Positions 10,794 to 20,793 of a stretch of DNA of 64,000 nt are shown in pieces. The notes under the pieces were generated by a model, which saw nothing but the letters and a program-made list of their open reading frames with translations, was not told the origin of the DNA and made no database searches. Numbering within the stretch: the first letter of the stretch is position 1; the number at the start of each line of letters is the position of its first letter. Made by a program: the position numbers and the translations under genes. Source of the stretch: Polychytrium aggregatum (taxonomy: Eukaryota; Chytridiomycota; Chytridiomycetes; Polychytriales). Where the stretch lies: the NCBI RefSeq assembly GCF_025602895.1, contig NW_026516225.1, forward strand, positions 595,636-659,635. The letters are read 5' to 3'.

Positions 10794-11132
10794 TGTCATG
10801 AACCATGACTTGTGCGGGTGTGCAAAGACTGACCCTGGCCGCCAACCGATACTGATTGGATGGTGAGCCTTGCTGTGCTCGAGGAAATCAAGATGCACAG
10901 CCCCTGTCTGGACGCACCAACTCTCCAGGCCGAGCATTCTCCGCGGAGCCTTCTTGGCAGTATTGCCCCTTTCTAGATGTTTGTCAGCACAGGCCACCAG
11001 CCGGTTATATACCAGACCTCAGCCGCGCTTGTAAACCTCCCCAGTGAAGTATTCAATAAATCACCACTCTACCTTGTTCTCTGCTCCCCTCAGGCCATCT
11101 CGTTCGCCCAACCCTTTGACTCTCTGACCATC
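10794..11132 (+). repeat. LTR-H: solo or truncated LTR of an otherwise unseen family
   Basis: It starts TGTCATG with a terminal 6-bp hairpin (GTCATG..CATGAC) and ends near CTCTGACCA. It has TATATACC at 11,006 and CAATAAA at 11,053. An AGTGAAGTATT lies 37 nt after the TATA box, in the place where the family E primer segment AGTGAATTAT sits, so H looks like a relative of E. The exact right end (11,130 or 11,132) is uncertain, and no 5-bp duplication is evident. Confidence 0.6.
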
Positions 11133-11535
11133 TGTTAGGGATAGCTCCTGCTTGTTCTCCACTTTGACTGCACACTTGGCTGTTCTTTTGCCTTTCTGTT
11201 TGTTTGTGTGTAGCTTTGCAGTTCCCCTCCAATTTTCCGCCCTTTGCCTGTCTTTTCCGCTCCTTCCGCACTTCCGTTTTCCCGCGCTGCTCCGCTTCTC
11301 TTGTCTTCTTCGCACGCGCCGGTTTGTTTGTGCACGCGCCTTGCTGCGATTGGTTGCAATTCGGCTCCCGGTCATGTGTCCCCCCACCGGTGACTCATGA
11401 CCTGCCTGACCACCCCAAACCTTCGCCTATCTTGCATGCGTTCGCCCCAATCGGTTCTTTGACCAATCCGCTTCTTGGACGTTGAGTCACATTGCTTCGC
11501 CTTTGCACGTTTCTCCTGCCTGGTGCTTCGCTTTT
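11133..11535 (+). repeat. A-x: 5' half of a plus-oriented family A LTR
   Basis: It begins TGTTAGGGATAGC and follows the family A LTR for 403 bp, then breaks at GGTGCTTCGCTTTT where LTR-G starts. The orientation is opposite to the surrounding A-1, so it belonged to a separate insertion. Confidence 0.85.
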
Positions 11536-11926
11536 TGTTAGGGACGGACGCGGGAGCAGGGCGAGGCAAAGACAAGAGCGTGGGAACCGGGAGTAGTCAA
11601 GGTCTAGAAGAGTGATGATCTTATATTGGAGTAGTGAGAAGTTAATTCACTTGATGAGCTTTCTACCCACGTCCTGAGCCCGTCTATTTATACCTCAGCC
11701 GTCTAGTCTATCTGATCTCCGAGCTCAATCGGTGACAAGCCACGCCGTGATCAAGGAAGGGAATGAATGAATTGACTAAGCTAACGAGCTGCGCAGAAAA
11801 GTCCCGAACGTTGTCGGCCATCCTTTGCATAGGTAACATGACTAACTGCCCCGCCACACCCCAATCATGACCTGCACCCCAAACACGCGATCCCTGAACC
11901 CTTGTACCTTTGGGCAAGTTCTAACA
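11536..11926 (-). repeat. LTR-G: 391-bp solo LTR with mismatched flanks
   Basis: Bounded by TGTTAG and CTAACA. A TATAAATAG box on the minus strand (11692-11684) gives the orientation. The left flank is family A LTR in plus orientation and the right flank is A-1 pol, and the 5-bp neighbours differ (CTTTT, CTCGC). This fits LTR-LTR recombination between two different G insertions. The expected primer segment CAAGTGAATTA lies 39 nt after its TATA box. Confidence 0.7.
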
Positions 11927-12199
11927 CTCGCCTGTAACCGTCTTCGTGGTGGGCACAAAGTGTGCTTGTTTGGACAGGCGGTCCTTAACCACGAAGATCG
12001 AGTCAAAACCGTTCGAAGGTGGGAGATCCGTGATGAAGTCCATCGACAGGTCCCACCAACGTTCGGAAGGAACGGGGAGAGGGTGAAGTAAACCATAAGG
12101 GGAGTGACGGGACGGCTTGGCTCGCTGGCACGCTTCACAATTAGCAATGAAGCGACGCACAGACTTACGAAGCCGGGGCCAGTGAAAGTCCCGGGAGAT
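11927..12199 (-). pseudogene. A-1 pol, integrase fragment downstream of the F insertion
   Basis: Continues the A-1 integrase in frame from base 28,418 across F: the HHCC zinc region (NCEACQRAK), the catalytic-core start with SMDFITDLP and the first catalytic Asp. It stops abruptly at LTR-G, so the second Asp, the Glu and the chromodomain are gone. A-1 therefore cannot make a complete integrase. Confidence 0.85.
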
Positions 12200-12524
12200 T
12201 GTCACGGACGGGCAGGGCTGGAGAGGACGGAACGGCGGGCGAGGCTCGAGCGAAGGCAGGACGGAAGCGAGGCGACGGCAGGGCGGAAGCAGGACGGGAT
12301 CGGGGGGACGGGGACTGGAGACGGTCGTTTATTTGGCGAACGACGCAGGGCAAGGCGGAGAATACAGGTGATTCCTCTTGCTGGGCCTCTCGGGCGACGG
12401 GGATGGCGCCTTTATATAGTTTGGGCCCAGCAAGAGTCGGTGCGGGGAACCGGGTCGAGGTTCTCACGCTGCGTCGCTCAGTCTGCGTGCACGCGCTATG
12501 TGACGAACACGCCGGTTCGTCACA
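12200..12524 (-). repeat. F 3' LTR
   Basis: 325 bp, TGTCACGG to GTTCGTCACA on the plus strand. It begins only 2 nt after the pol stop in element sense. The first 26 bases (element sense) form a perfect 10-bp hairpin with a 6-nt loop. Confidence 0.9.
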
Positions 12525-12541
12525 TCACACCCTTCTCAACC

Positions 12542-12850
12542 TGTAACGTCCACTACTGGGACGTTGGGGCAAGACGGGGAGGGAGGGGGTACAAGACAAG
12601 ACAGGACGGGGCAGAACAGGGCGGTGCTAGGCTACTCTAGCGGACGGGTGAGCTCGGGGAGCACTTACGTTTATTCACGATAAAACCGAACTCCAGACAA
12701 ACGGGGGGAACGGGGGCAACCCGCAGGTATACCCTGCGGTGGCCTGCCTGCGGTGCGTGAAAACGCAAAGCGCAGCACAGGTCACGACCCACTGCGCCGC
12801 GCAGTACGCGCAGTACGCGCAGCACAGCGTCGGAGATACCATCTCCTACA
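12542..12850 (-). repeat. B-1 3' LTR
   Basis: 309 bp ending CTCCTACA on the plus strand. In element sense it opens TGTAGGAGAT and has a terminal hairpin GGAGAT/ATCTCC. The polypurine stretch AAGTGTGGGAG precedes it, between the pol stop (12,860) and the LTR. Confidence 0.9.
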
Positions 12851-12859
12851 CTCCCACAC

Positions 12860-15800
12860 TTAAGAAGGCTTCCTGCGAGGAGCCCTGCGTGTGCTCTTTA
12901 TTTGGGGCTCCTCGAGGTGTTTACCGTATTTACTCAGCTCCTCGGGTGCATGGGACAAGTCCTCCAGTGTTTGCCATGTGTTGCCCGAGTGTGGGTAACC
13001 AACCCACTTGACATAAAACCGAAGTGACCCATCAGCCACTTTCTTGTGCCTCACGATCCTTTCGACTTCATATTCTTGAGTATAGTATTGTCCGAGGTCG
13101 TCTTCCAGTGGTGCGTCGTCCGGGACACCTTCGTCGGCGTCGGGGAACTGTGCTGGACTGCGGGTCGTGTGGCGACGCAGCTTGGACACATGGAAGACAG
13201 GATGGAGCTTGCTTCCAGGTGGCAAGTCCAACAGGTAGTTGAGGGGACTGGGTCGGGCCGCTATCTTGAACGGTCCTCGGTACTTGGGCAACAACTTCTT
13301 TGACTGGGCTTCGGGGACCTTGATGTTGTCGGCGTCCAGGTAGACAAGGTCTCCAACTTCAAAGGAGACATCCTGGTGTCGGCGGTCGTAGTACTTCGCC
13401 ATCACTTGTTGCGCATCCGTGAGCGCGTCGGCGATCATCTTGTGTCGGACTTGATGATCTTTGACAAAGGCACTTGGTTTGGGAGGCAATCCAGCCGTGG
13501 ACTCGGTCAGTGTCAAGGAGGTGGGAACATCAGGCTGGAATCCGTAGAGCGCCTCAAAGGGGCTCAAGCCAGTTGTGCTCGACTTGGCGGTGTTGTATGC
13601 AAACTCTGCATGACTCAGCTGTATGTCCCAGTCGTCTTGGCTGGTCGAGGCGTATGTCCTCAGGTATTGCTCGAGGGTGCGGATCGTCCGCTCGGACTGT
13701 CCATCCGTTTGTTGGTGGTGCGAGGTTGACATGTTCAGCTTGGTGCCGAGATGGTCGAACAGACTTGTCCAAAACAAGGAGGTGAATCGGGGGTCTCGAT
13801 CACTGACGATGGACTTTGGGAGGCCGTGGTGCTTGAACACATGCTTGAAGAACAGCAGTGCAAGGTCAGGCGCGGAGCATGTCGTCTGGCACGGCACAAA
13901 GTGTGCCATCTTGCTGAACCTGTCGACAAAGACAGCGATTGCATCGTGGTCCAACTTGGTCGTCGGTAGATGCGTGATGAGATCCATGGACATGCTGGTC
14001 CAGGGGCGGTCGGGAACAGGCAGGGGTTGCAGCAATCCTTGCTCTCGGGTCGTGCGTGACTTGACCATCTTGCAGGTATGGCAGGACTCGATGTACTTCT
14101 CGACGGTGCGCTTCATTCCAGGCCAGTATGCGACTTTGGCCAGTCGGTCGTATGTCTTCTCGACTCCAAAGTGTCCAGCGAGGGGCGAGTCGTGGACCTC
14201 TTGGAGCAACTTGGTCTTCAACGACGGAATGTCCGGCACACAGACACGGCTGTCCTTCTTCAGGAGGAGCAGGCCATCACGCACTGTGTACTCGGATGAT
14301 TCGTCGTCCTTGGGGAGCTTAGACACCTTTCGGAACAGTTCTCCGAACTGTTTGTCGTTGGCGATGTTGTCTCGGACAACATCCAGCATCGTGTTGTCGA
14401 CACTGACAGTCGACTCGTACAGTGACGCCAATTGGTAGTCGGGGCGTCGGGACAGTGCGTCAGGCACCACATTGAGTTTGCCTTTCTGGTATACAACCTC
14501 GTAGTTGTACTCGGCGAGGAACTCCATCCATCGCGCTTGGCGTCGGCTCAGGTTCTTCTTGGTGTCGAGGTAACGCAGTGACTGGTGGTCCGTCACAATC
14601 TTGAAGGGCTTGGCGGTACCGTGGAGGTACACTCGGAACTTCTGCAGCGCGTAGATGATCGCAAGCTGCTCCTTCTCGTGCACGGGATAGTTGATCTCGT
14701 GTTGGGACAGTTTGCGCGACTCGAAGGCAACGGGCCTTCCCTCCTGCATCAAAACAGCTCCCACCGCAAAGTCGGAGGCGTCGGTGTGCACGGAGACATC
14801 CGTGTTCGGGTCGAACACAGCGAGGACAGGAGCGTTCGTCAAGGCGTGCTTGAGGGTCTCGAACGCTTGGCGTTGTGGGTGGTCCCACACGAAGGGGCAC
14901 TCTTTGCGGAGTAGGTCTGTGAGTGGACCGGCAGTGCGCGCCAGATCGGGGATGAATCGGCGGTAGTAGTTGACGAGACCGAGAAACGACTGCACGTCAG
15001 AGACGCATGCGAGCGGCGGCCACTCGACCACAGACTTGACCTTGGCGGGGTCGACTTCGATTCCTCTTCCTGAGACAACGTGTCCCAGGAACGGGACTTG
15101 ATTCTTGAAGAACTCACACTTGGACAGTTTGGCATACAACTTGTGCTCGCGTAGCTTGGCCAGCACGCGGGCGACATGACCTTCATGGGTCGCTTCATCC
15201 TTGCTGTACACAAGGATATCATCCAGGTACACGATGACAGAGTTGTCGAGCTCTTGGCGGAACACATCGTTCATCAGCTGCATGAACGTGGCAGGTGCGT
15301 TCGTCAATCCGAACGGCAGCACTAGGAACTCGTACAGTCCGTAGCGAGTCCTGAAGGCGGTCTTGTGGACATCATCCTCGTGGATGCGGATCTGATGGTA
15401 GCCTGAGCGGAGGTCTATCTTGCTAAAGACCTTTGCTCCACTCAGACGATCCATCAACTCGTCGATCCTGGGCAACGGGTAGGTGTTCTTGATGGTCTGT
15501 TTGTTTAGTGCGCGATAGTCGACGCACATCCTGAGATCACCTTCTTTCTTCTTGACAAAGAGCACTGGTGCACCATACGGTGACTGGCTCGGGCGGATGA
15601 ACCCATGGGCGAGGAGGTCATCCAACTGGCGCTTGAGTTCGTCCATCTCCGTCAGCGACAGTTGGTACGTCGGTCTTGACGGAGGCGACGAGCCTGGTTC
15701 GATGTCGATGCGATGATCGACGGTGCGTTGGGGTGGCAGGCATTGTGGCAACTGGTCGGGGAATACGTCCTTGTACTCGTCGAGCAGCTTGGTCACCACA

Positions 15801-16771
15801 GGCGGGGGACCGGGACCGGCTTGGTCGGTGTCGTCGACCTCACGCACGACACAGAGGAACGACGTGTCCTTCTTGATCAGCCTCTTGAATTGCATGGCTG
15901 AGAGGAGAGGTGGCATGTTGGGTGAGGCCATGCCCTGCAGGACAATGTCAGGGCCAACACGGACAGTGCGGCCTTTCCAGTCGACGACTGGAGTCGGCTC
16001 GGCACGAGCAAGCCAGCTCATGCCGAGGATGGCATCGAACTTGGTGTCGATCACTTGGAACAACAGGACAGGATGGTACTTGGGATGGAGGGCCACTCGC
16101 AGGACCACTTGGTGTGTGCACTGCTGCACACGATCGTCTGCAAGCGCCACACTCATCGGCGACTTCTTCTTGGTTGCATGTATGTTGAGCTCCTGGAGCA
16201 AGCGTCTGCTGACAAAGTTGCAGCTTGCTCCAGAGTCCACCATCATTCGGACGGTGTGACCTTGGACGGTGGCAGGGAGGTACAGCAGGGACTCTTCATG
16301 GTCCTCCTGCACAGCCTCCTGCACCATGACTTGACTTGGGGGAACGGGCGACACTTGGTCTTGGTTGGCTTCATCACGGCCACTCGGACATTTTGGATAG
16401 GGTTCGGCCATTGCGGGGGCCTGCGGCGTCAGCACGCCATTGCACACGACGTCCACGGCTTGCGGACACATGTCGGAAGCATCCGACACACACGACTTGA
16501 CAGGGGTGAGGGCACAGGCGGTCCTGTCCCTCAAGGGTTCTTGATTTTCTTTTTTGTTTTGGTTTTCAATTTTGGTTTTCTCTTCACGTTCGTGGAGAGG
16601 CAGGCGGCTTGCGCCACCATGCACCTCTCGCACGACGCACAACACTTGGTTTGTTTCTCCTTCGGGGGAGGGGGCGAGGTGAACTTCCTCTGGAGACGCG
16701 TGGACTGCATTGAGCAATCCACGGCGTTGGTCTCCTACTAGGGCTCCAGAGCCACCTAGTAGGGTCGGCCG
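12860..16771 (-). CDS. B-1 Pol (protease, RT, RNase H, integrase, chromodomain)
   Basis: About 1303 aa read after a -1 shift at 16,771. Order: a spacer with a Lys/Glu/Asn-rich linker, retropepsin with [11 protein letters not shown], reverse transcriptase with FVLPFG-type motif [11 protein letters not shown] and catalytic YLDDILVYS, RNase H with [11 protein letters not shown], integrase HHCC ([15 protein letters not shown]), catalytic core with [17 protein letters not shown] and the Glu region [11 protein letters not shown], then a C-terminal chromodomain ([13 protein letters not shown]). It makes and integrates cDNA from element RNA, and the chromodomain is expected to steer integration to marked chromatin. 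No ATG suits this frame at the gag junction, so expression by frameshifting is expected. All catalytic residues are present. Confidence 0.93.
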   Translation of the reverse strand, partial: RPTLLGGSGALVGDQRRGLLNAVHASPEEVHLAPSPEGETNQVLCVVREVHGGASRLPLHEREEKTKIENQNKKENQEPLRDRTACALTPVKSCVSDASDMCPQAVDVVCNGVLTPQAPAMAEPYPKCPSGRDEANQDQVSPVPPSQVMVQEAVQEDHEESLLYLPATVQGHTVRMMVDSGASCNFVSRRLLQELNIHATKKKSPMSVALADDRVQQCTHQVVLRVALHPKYHPVLLFQVIDTKFDAILGMSWLARAEPTPVVDWKGRTVRVGPDIVLQGMASPNMPPLLSAMQFKRLIKKDTSFLCVVREVDDTDQAGPGPPPVVTKLLDEYKDVFPDQLPQCLPPQRTVDHRIDIEPGSSPPSRPTYQLSLTEMDELKRQLDDLLAHGFIRPSQSPYGAPVLFVKKKEGDLRMCVDYRALNKQTIKNTYPLPRIDELMDRLSGAKVFSKIDLRSGYHQIRIHEDDVHKTAFRTRYGLYEFLVLPFGLTNAPATFMQLMNDVFRQELDNSVIVYLDDILVYSKDEATHEGHVARVLAKLREHKLYAKLSKCEFFKNQVPFLGHVVSGRGIEVDPAKVKSVVEWPPLACVSDVQSFLGLVNYYRRFIPDLARTAGPLTDLLRKECPFVWDHPQRQAFETLKHALTNAPVLAVFDPNTDVSVHTDASDFAVGAVLMQEGRPVAFESRKLSQHEINYPVHEKEQLAIIYALQKFRVYLHGTAKPFKIVTDHQSLRYLDTKKNLSRRQARWMEFLAEYNYEVVYQKGKLNVVPDALSRRPDYQLASLYESTVSVDNTMLDVVRDNIANDKQFGELFRKVSKLPKDDESSEYTVRDGLLLLKKDSRVCVPDIPSLKTKLLQEVHDSPLAGHFGVEKTYDRLAKVAYWPGMKRTVEKYIESCHTCKMVKSRTTREQGLLQPLPVPDRPWTSMSMDLITHLPTTKLDHDAIAVFVDRFSKMAHFVPCQTTCSAPDLALLFFKHVFKHHGLPKSIVSDRDPRFTSLFWTSLFDHLGTKLNMSTSHHQQTDGQSERTIRTLEQYLRTYASTSQDDWDIQLSHAEFAYNTAKSSTTGLSPFEALYGFQPDVPTSLTLTESTAGLPPKPSAFVKDHQVRHKMIADALTDAQQVMAKYYDRRHQDVSFEVGDLVYLDADNIKVPEAQSKKLLPKYRGPFKIAARPSPLNYLLDLPPGSKLHPVFHVSKLRRHTTRSPAQFPDADEGVPDDAPLEDDLGQYYTQEYEVERIVRHKKVADGSLRFYVKWVGYPHSGNTWQTLEDLSHAPEELSKYGKHLEEPQIKSTRRAPRRKPS

Positions 16772-16777
16772 TTTCCC
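16734..16777 (-). promoter_or_regulatory. B-1 predicted -1 frameshift signal
   Basis: The Gag-frame heptamer G GGA AAC (16777-16771) is followed by a 7-nt spacer, then a hairpin with 9-bp arms CCTACTAGG and CCTAGTAGG (16763-16734) that can extend into the loop through GCTC/GAGC. The gag stop TAG lies inside the stem. This is the standard layout of a programmed -1 site. Confidence 0.85.
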
Positions 16778-17577
16778 GACTTCATGGGGCACTCCTTGGC
16801 CTGGTGTCCCGGTCGGTGACAGAAGAAGCAGGAACCATGGCGGAGGTCCTCCTGCTTCTGTCTGTCCTTGGGGGAGACAGTGGCAGCTTGCTGGAACCGG
16901 GAGCGGGGAGGGCCACGAGCCTCCATGGCGTTGACGTCAACGTCCATGGGCTCAGGCATGGGTCTTGCGGGCGGGGCCGGGCGAGGCGGACGGGCTGGGA
17001 CGTGATGAGACCGATGGCCGCCTGCCAGCTGCGGGTAGAACTGGCGGCCATGGTACTGGACGTTGTCGAGGTTCTCGGCAACGTCCATCATCACGTCCAG
17101 GGACTTGCGGGCATCAGGGTTGCTGGCGATGTACTCTCTGATCTTGGGCTTGAGGCCCTTCTGGAAGAGGTACATCGCATCAGCAGAGCCCAGCTCCTCA
17201 ATCTGGGAGGAGAGGTCTTCAAACTCCTCGATGTAGCGGGTCACAGAACCACGCTGCACGAGAGAGTATAGCTTGTCACGGGCAATGAGTTCAGCATTGG
17301 GGCTGCCGAAGCGGCGACGGAGGCGGTCCTTGAAGTCGTCAAACACACCTTCGCTCTGCTCGTCGAACCCTTGGCGGCGGTACCAACGGTACGCCTGGTC
17401 CTTTAAGCAGAGCTTGGCGGCGACGATGTGGTGGGTGGGGGCGACTTGGGCAGCATCGAGGTAGTCCTCGAGTTGCTGCAGCCAGTCCTCCACCGAGGAG
17501 GAGCGGCTCTTCCCAGTAAACACTGGGGCACGGAAGGTCTTGAGGAAGGCTTCCGGAAGTGGGCGGGGGTTGCTCAT
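16756..17577 (-). CDS. B-1 Gag with CCHC zinc knuckle
   Basis: 273 aa from the ATG at 17577-17575. The central part is a retrotransposon Gag domain (about residues 20-170; key words YRWYRRQG and [12 protein letters not shown]). A Pro/Arg-rich linker follows, then one zinc knuckle [14 protein letters not shown] with canonical C-X2-C-X4-H-X4-C spacing. It forms the particle that packages element RNA. The last codons contain the slippery site shared with Pol. Confidence 0.92.
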   Translation of the reverse strand: MSNPRPLPEAFLKTFRAPVFTGKSRSSSVEDWLQQLEDYLDAAQVAPTHHIVAAKLCLKDQAYRWYRRQGFDEQSEGVFDDFKDRLRRRFGSPNAELIARDKLYSLVQRGSVTRYIEEFEDLSSQIEELGSADAMYLFQKGLKPKIREYIASNPDARKSLDVMMDVAENLDNVQYHGRQFYPQLAGGHRSHHVPARPPRPAPPARPMPEPMDVDVNAMEARGPPRSRFQQAATVSPKDRQKQEDLRHGSCFFCHRPGHQAKECPMKSGNGRPY

Positions 17578-17687
17578 GGCAGGGGCAGGCTCCAGGGACA
17601 GAGAGGAGAGTCGGTCGGCAAGAGAGGCGGGATCCAGCTTGAGGATCTAGAAAGAGGACAAACAGGACGAAAACAAGACGAGGATTT

Positions 17688-17699
17688 CCGATGCTACCA
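17688..17699 (-). other. B-1 tRNA-type primer binding site
   Basis: In element sense TGGTAGCATCGG follows the 5' LTR directly. TGGTAGCA pairs with the 3' end TGCTACCA typical of eukaryotic initiator Met tRNA. The same 12 nt occur in D. The tRNA identity is inferred. Confidence 0.75.
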
Positions 17700-18008
17700 T
17701 GTAACGTCCACTACTGGGACGTTGGGGCAAGACGGGGAGGGAGGGGGTACAAGACAAGACAGGACGGGGCAGAACAGGGCGGTGCTAGGCTACTCTAGCG
17801 GACGGGTGAGCTCGGGGAGCACTTACGTTTATTCACGATAAAACCGAACTCCAGACAAACGGGGGGAACGGGGGCAACCCGCAGGTATACCCTGCGGTGG
17901 CCTGCCTGCGGTGCGTGAAAACGCAAAGCGCAGCACAGGTCACGACCCACTGCGCCGCGCAGTACGCGCAGTACGCGCAGCACAGCGTCGGAGATACCAT
18001 CTCCTACA
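17700..18008 (-). repeat. B-1 5' LTR
   Basis: 309 bp, same bases as the 3' LTR as far as I can compare. It is followed by the TSD CAACC. Confidence 0.92.
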
Positions 18009-20475
18009 CAACCCTTGCGCTTGCTTGTTGGGGGGAACTGGCTTCTCTGGGAAGCGCTGGTGGAACTCCTTGACAATCAGTGGTGCGTGGGCAAGATTCG
18101 AAGCGGGTTCCCAAGTGGCTTCGGTGATGTGATAGCCTCTCCAGGCGACCAAGTATTGGATTCCCCTCCCTTGCCTTCTCGAGTCCAGAATCTCTTCAAC
18201 TTCGTATTCGAGTTGGTCTTCCACCTCGATTGGAGGTGGAGGAGGGATATCCCGGTTGGGGATCGTTGACTTGTGGTACGGCTCCAGGAGTGCGGTGTGG
18301 AACACCGGGTGCACTCGGAAGTGTGCTGGGAGGTCCAGCTCGAACGCTACCTCGTTCACCTTCCTCTTGATCTTGTAAGGGCCAATTCGCCTATAATCGA
18401 GCTTCTCCGACGGGCGTGTGGTCTTGATGTTGACCCGCCGGAGCCACACCTTGTCGCCCGGTGCATACGGCGGTGGTTCTGCCCGGTGATGGTCGGCAAA
18501 TCGTTTGTGTCGTTCTTGCGCCTCTGTCAAGACCTTTGTCAGACGCTGACGAACATCTTCAAGGAGCTTTGCGTGCCCCTCCGCGGCGGGATTGACCGTT
18601 GCTTGTGGCTGGAGGACTGAGAAACGAGGGTGCAAGCCATAATTAGCGTAGAATGGGGACACTCCTGTCGACTCGTGAGTTGCGTTGTTGTACGCAAACT
18701 CTGCAAGTGGCAGGAGTTCCAACCAGTCATCCTGCTGGTATGACACATAACAGCGGAGATACTGTTCCAGGATCTGGTTCACCCGCTCGGTTTGCCCGTT
18801 GGTCTGCGGGTGAAACGCAGATGAGAGATTGACCGTGGCACCGAGCAGTTCCATGAGTCGCCTCCAGAAGCGGGAGACAAATTGTGGGCCCCGGTCGGAC
18901 ACGATCGTGTCTGGCATCCCATGCAGTCGAGCAACCTCACGGATGAACAGCGAGGCGGCCTGTGGAGCAGTGGTTGTTTTGGTACATGGTACGAAGTGAG
19001 CCATCTTGGTCAGGCGACACACGACGACCATGACCGAGTCCATTCCCTTTGCTGGCGGTAGGTCCGTTATGAAGTCGACTGATGTTGAGCCCCAAGGCCG
19101 ATTTGGGACTGGGAGTGGTACCAGGAGGCCACTTGGAGGGTGTCTTGGAGTCTTGGCCCGTGCACACGTATCACATGTGCGCACGTAATCGGCAACATCA
19201 CGCTTCATTCCGGGCCATCTGTGGTCACGACTGAGCAGCTTGTACGTCTTGGAGATCCCGAAATGTCCTGCGAGCGGACTGTCGTGATACTGACGCAGTA
19301 ACTCAAGCTGGCGTTCCGGGCTTGGGGGGTGGTGCTGGTCGTCCTGACTTGGGAGAGGGTCGGCATCTTCTGTACCATCCGGATGCGTATCGTCCAGGTC
19401 ATTTGGGCAAGCGTGCGCATCCTCCTTGTCGAGGTCGCTCTCGTCGTCGTCGGCCTCGTCTTGATGGATGGCGCTGGCTAGGACTTGTTCGGGTCGTATG
19501 AGCGGCTGTTCGACCCGGGCGGAGCCTTCTCCCTCCTCAAAGCCATGCTCCGCCCTGCGAGACAAGGCGTCGGCCTTGGTGTGGAGCTTGCCAGGTCGGA
19601 AAGTAATGACAAAGTCAAAGTTTGCCAGGGTCATGGCCCATCGTGCTTGGCGTCCGTTGAGCGCCCGTGCGGTCATGAAATACTGCAGATTTCTGTGGTC
19701 GGTGTGGACCGTGACTCGATGTGCCGATCCGACCAGGAAGTGCCGCCATCTCTTGAATGCATCCACGATGGCGAGCAACTCCTTGTCATGCACATCGTAG
19801 CGACTCTCGTTGGGCAGCAGCTTTCGGGAGTGGAAGGCTACGGGGCGTAGCACATCCTCCCCGTCCGGCTGCGAGAGTACTGCTCCGATGGCAAAGTCGG
19901 ACGCATCAGTCTCGACCACAAATGGGGCATCCATCCTGGGATGTGCAAGGACGGGTGCGGACGTAAAGGCTTGTTTGAGTGAGTCGAATGCATGCTGTGC
20001 CTTGGGTGTCCACGCAAAGGGGATGTCCTTGCGAGTAAGTTCGTTGAGCGGGATTGCCACGGAGGAGTATGCGTTGATGAATTGTCGGTAGAAATTTGCA
20101 AATCCCAGGAACCGTTGCACTCCCTTGACCGAGTGGGGAGGCTTCCATTCGATAACAGACTGGACTTTGGCCGGGTCCATGCTGATACAGCCTGTAGATA
20201 CGACATAACCAAGGAATTCGACCTCTTGGCAATCGAAGTGACACTTTTCGAGCTTGCCGAAGAGCCCGTGGCTTCTGAGGCGAGAGAGGACTTCCCGGAC
20301 GTGTTGATCGTGTGTCTTCTGTGATGGCGAGAACACCAAAATGTCATCCAAATAGACGACCACATAGGTGTCTAGGAGGTCACGGAACACATCGTTAAGG
20401 AAATGCTGAAACACGGCGGGTGCATTCGTGAGCCCAAAGGGCATCACTAAGTACTCGAAGAGGCCGAACGGGGTG
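18009..20475 (-). pseudogene. F pol, middle and C-terminal segment (RT to chromodomain), split by B-1 and B-2
   Basis: Reads from the RT core ([20 protein letters not shown]) through RNase H (VETDASDFAIG), integrase HHCC (HFGISKT, CDTCARAK), core (SVDFITDLP, VSDRGPQF, HPQTNGQTERV) to a chromodomain (LVAWRGYHITEATWEP). After B-1 the frame resumes at 12,541 and stops at 12527-12525, just before the LTR. No internal stop is seen. The protein is broken only by the inserted elements, so it is a recent casualty rather than a decayed copy. Confidence 0.9.
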
Positions 20476-20784
20476 TGTAACGTCCACTACTGGGACGTTG
20501 GGGCAAGACGGGGAGGGAGGGGGTACAAGACAAGACAGGACGGGGCAGAACAGGGCGGTGCTAGGCTACTCTAGCGGACGGGTGAGCTCGGGGAGCACTT
20601 ACGTTTATTCACGATAAAACCGAACTCCAGACAAACGGGGGGAACGGGGGCAACCCGCAGGTATACCCTGCGGTGGCCTGCCTGCGGTGCGTGAAAACGC
20701 AAAGCGCAGCACAGGTCACGACCCACTGCGCCGCGCAGTACGCGCAGTACGCGCAGCACAGCGTCGGAGATACCATCTCCTACA
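20476..20784 (-). repeat. B-2 3' LTR
   Basis: 309 bp, same ends and length as the B-1 LTRs. GGGTG lies to its left. Confidence 0.9.
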
Positions 20785-20793
20785 CTCCCACAC

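Larger units (their letters stand above)
12542..18008 (-). mobile_element. B-1: complete family B chromovirus in F pol
   Basis: 5467 bp, with 309-bp LTRs at 12542-12850 and 17700-18008 that look identical, and the 5-bp target duplication CAACC at 12537-12541 and 18009-18013. Gag and Pol frames are open. B-1 and B-3 appear identical over the whole of pol, and B-2 differs by a single base in a T-run. This marks a very recent burst, and B-1 is the best candidate for an autonomous copy. Confidence 0.93.

Noticed and set aside
13623-14438. 271-codon plus-strand frame antisense to B-1 pol, repeated at 21557 and 51509
   Set aside because: It appears three times only because the three B copies are identical. 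It lies opposite integrase codons and has no domain of its own.
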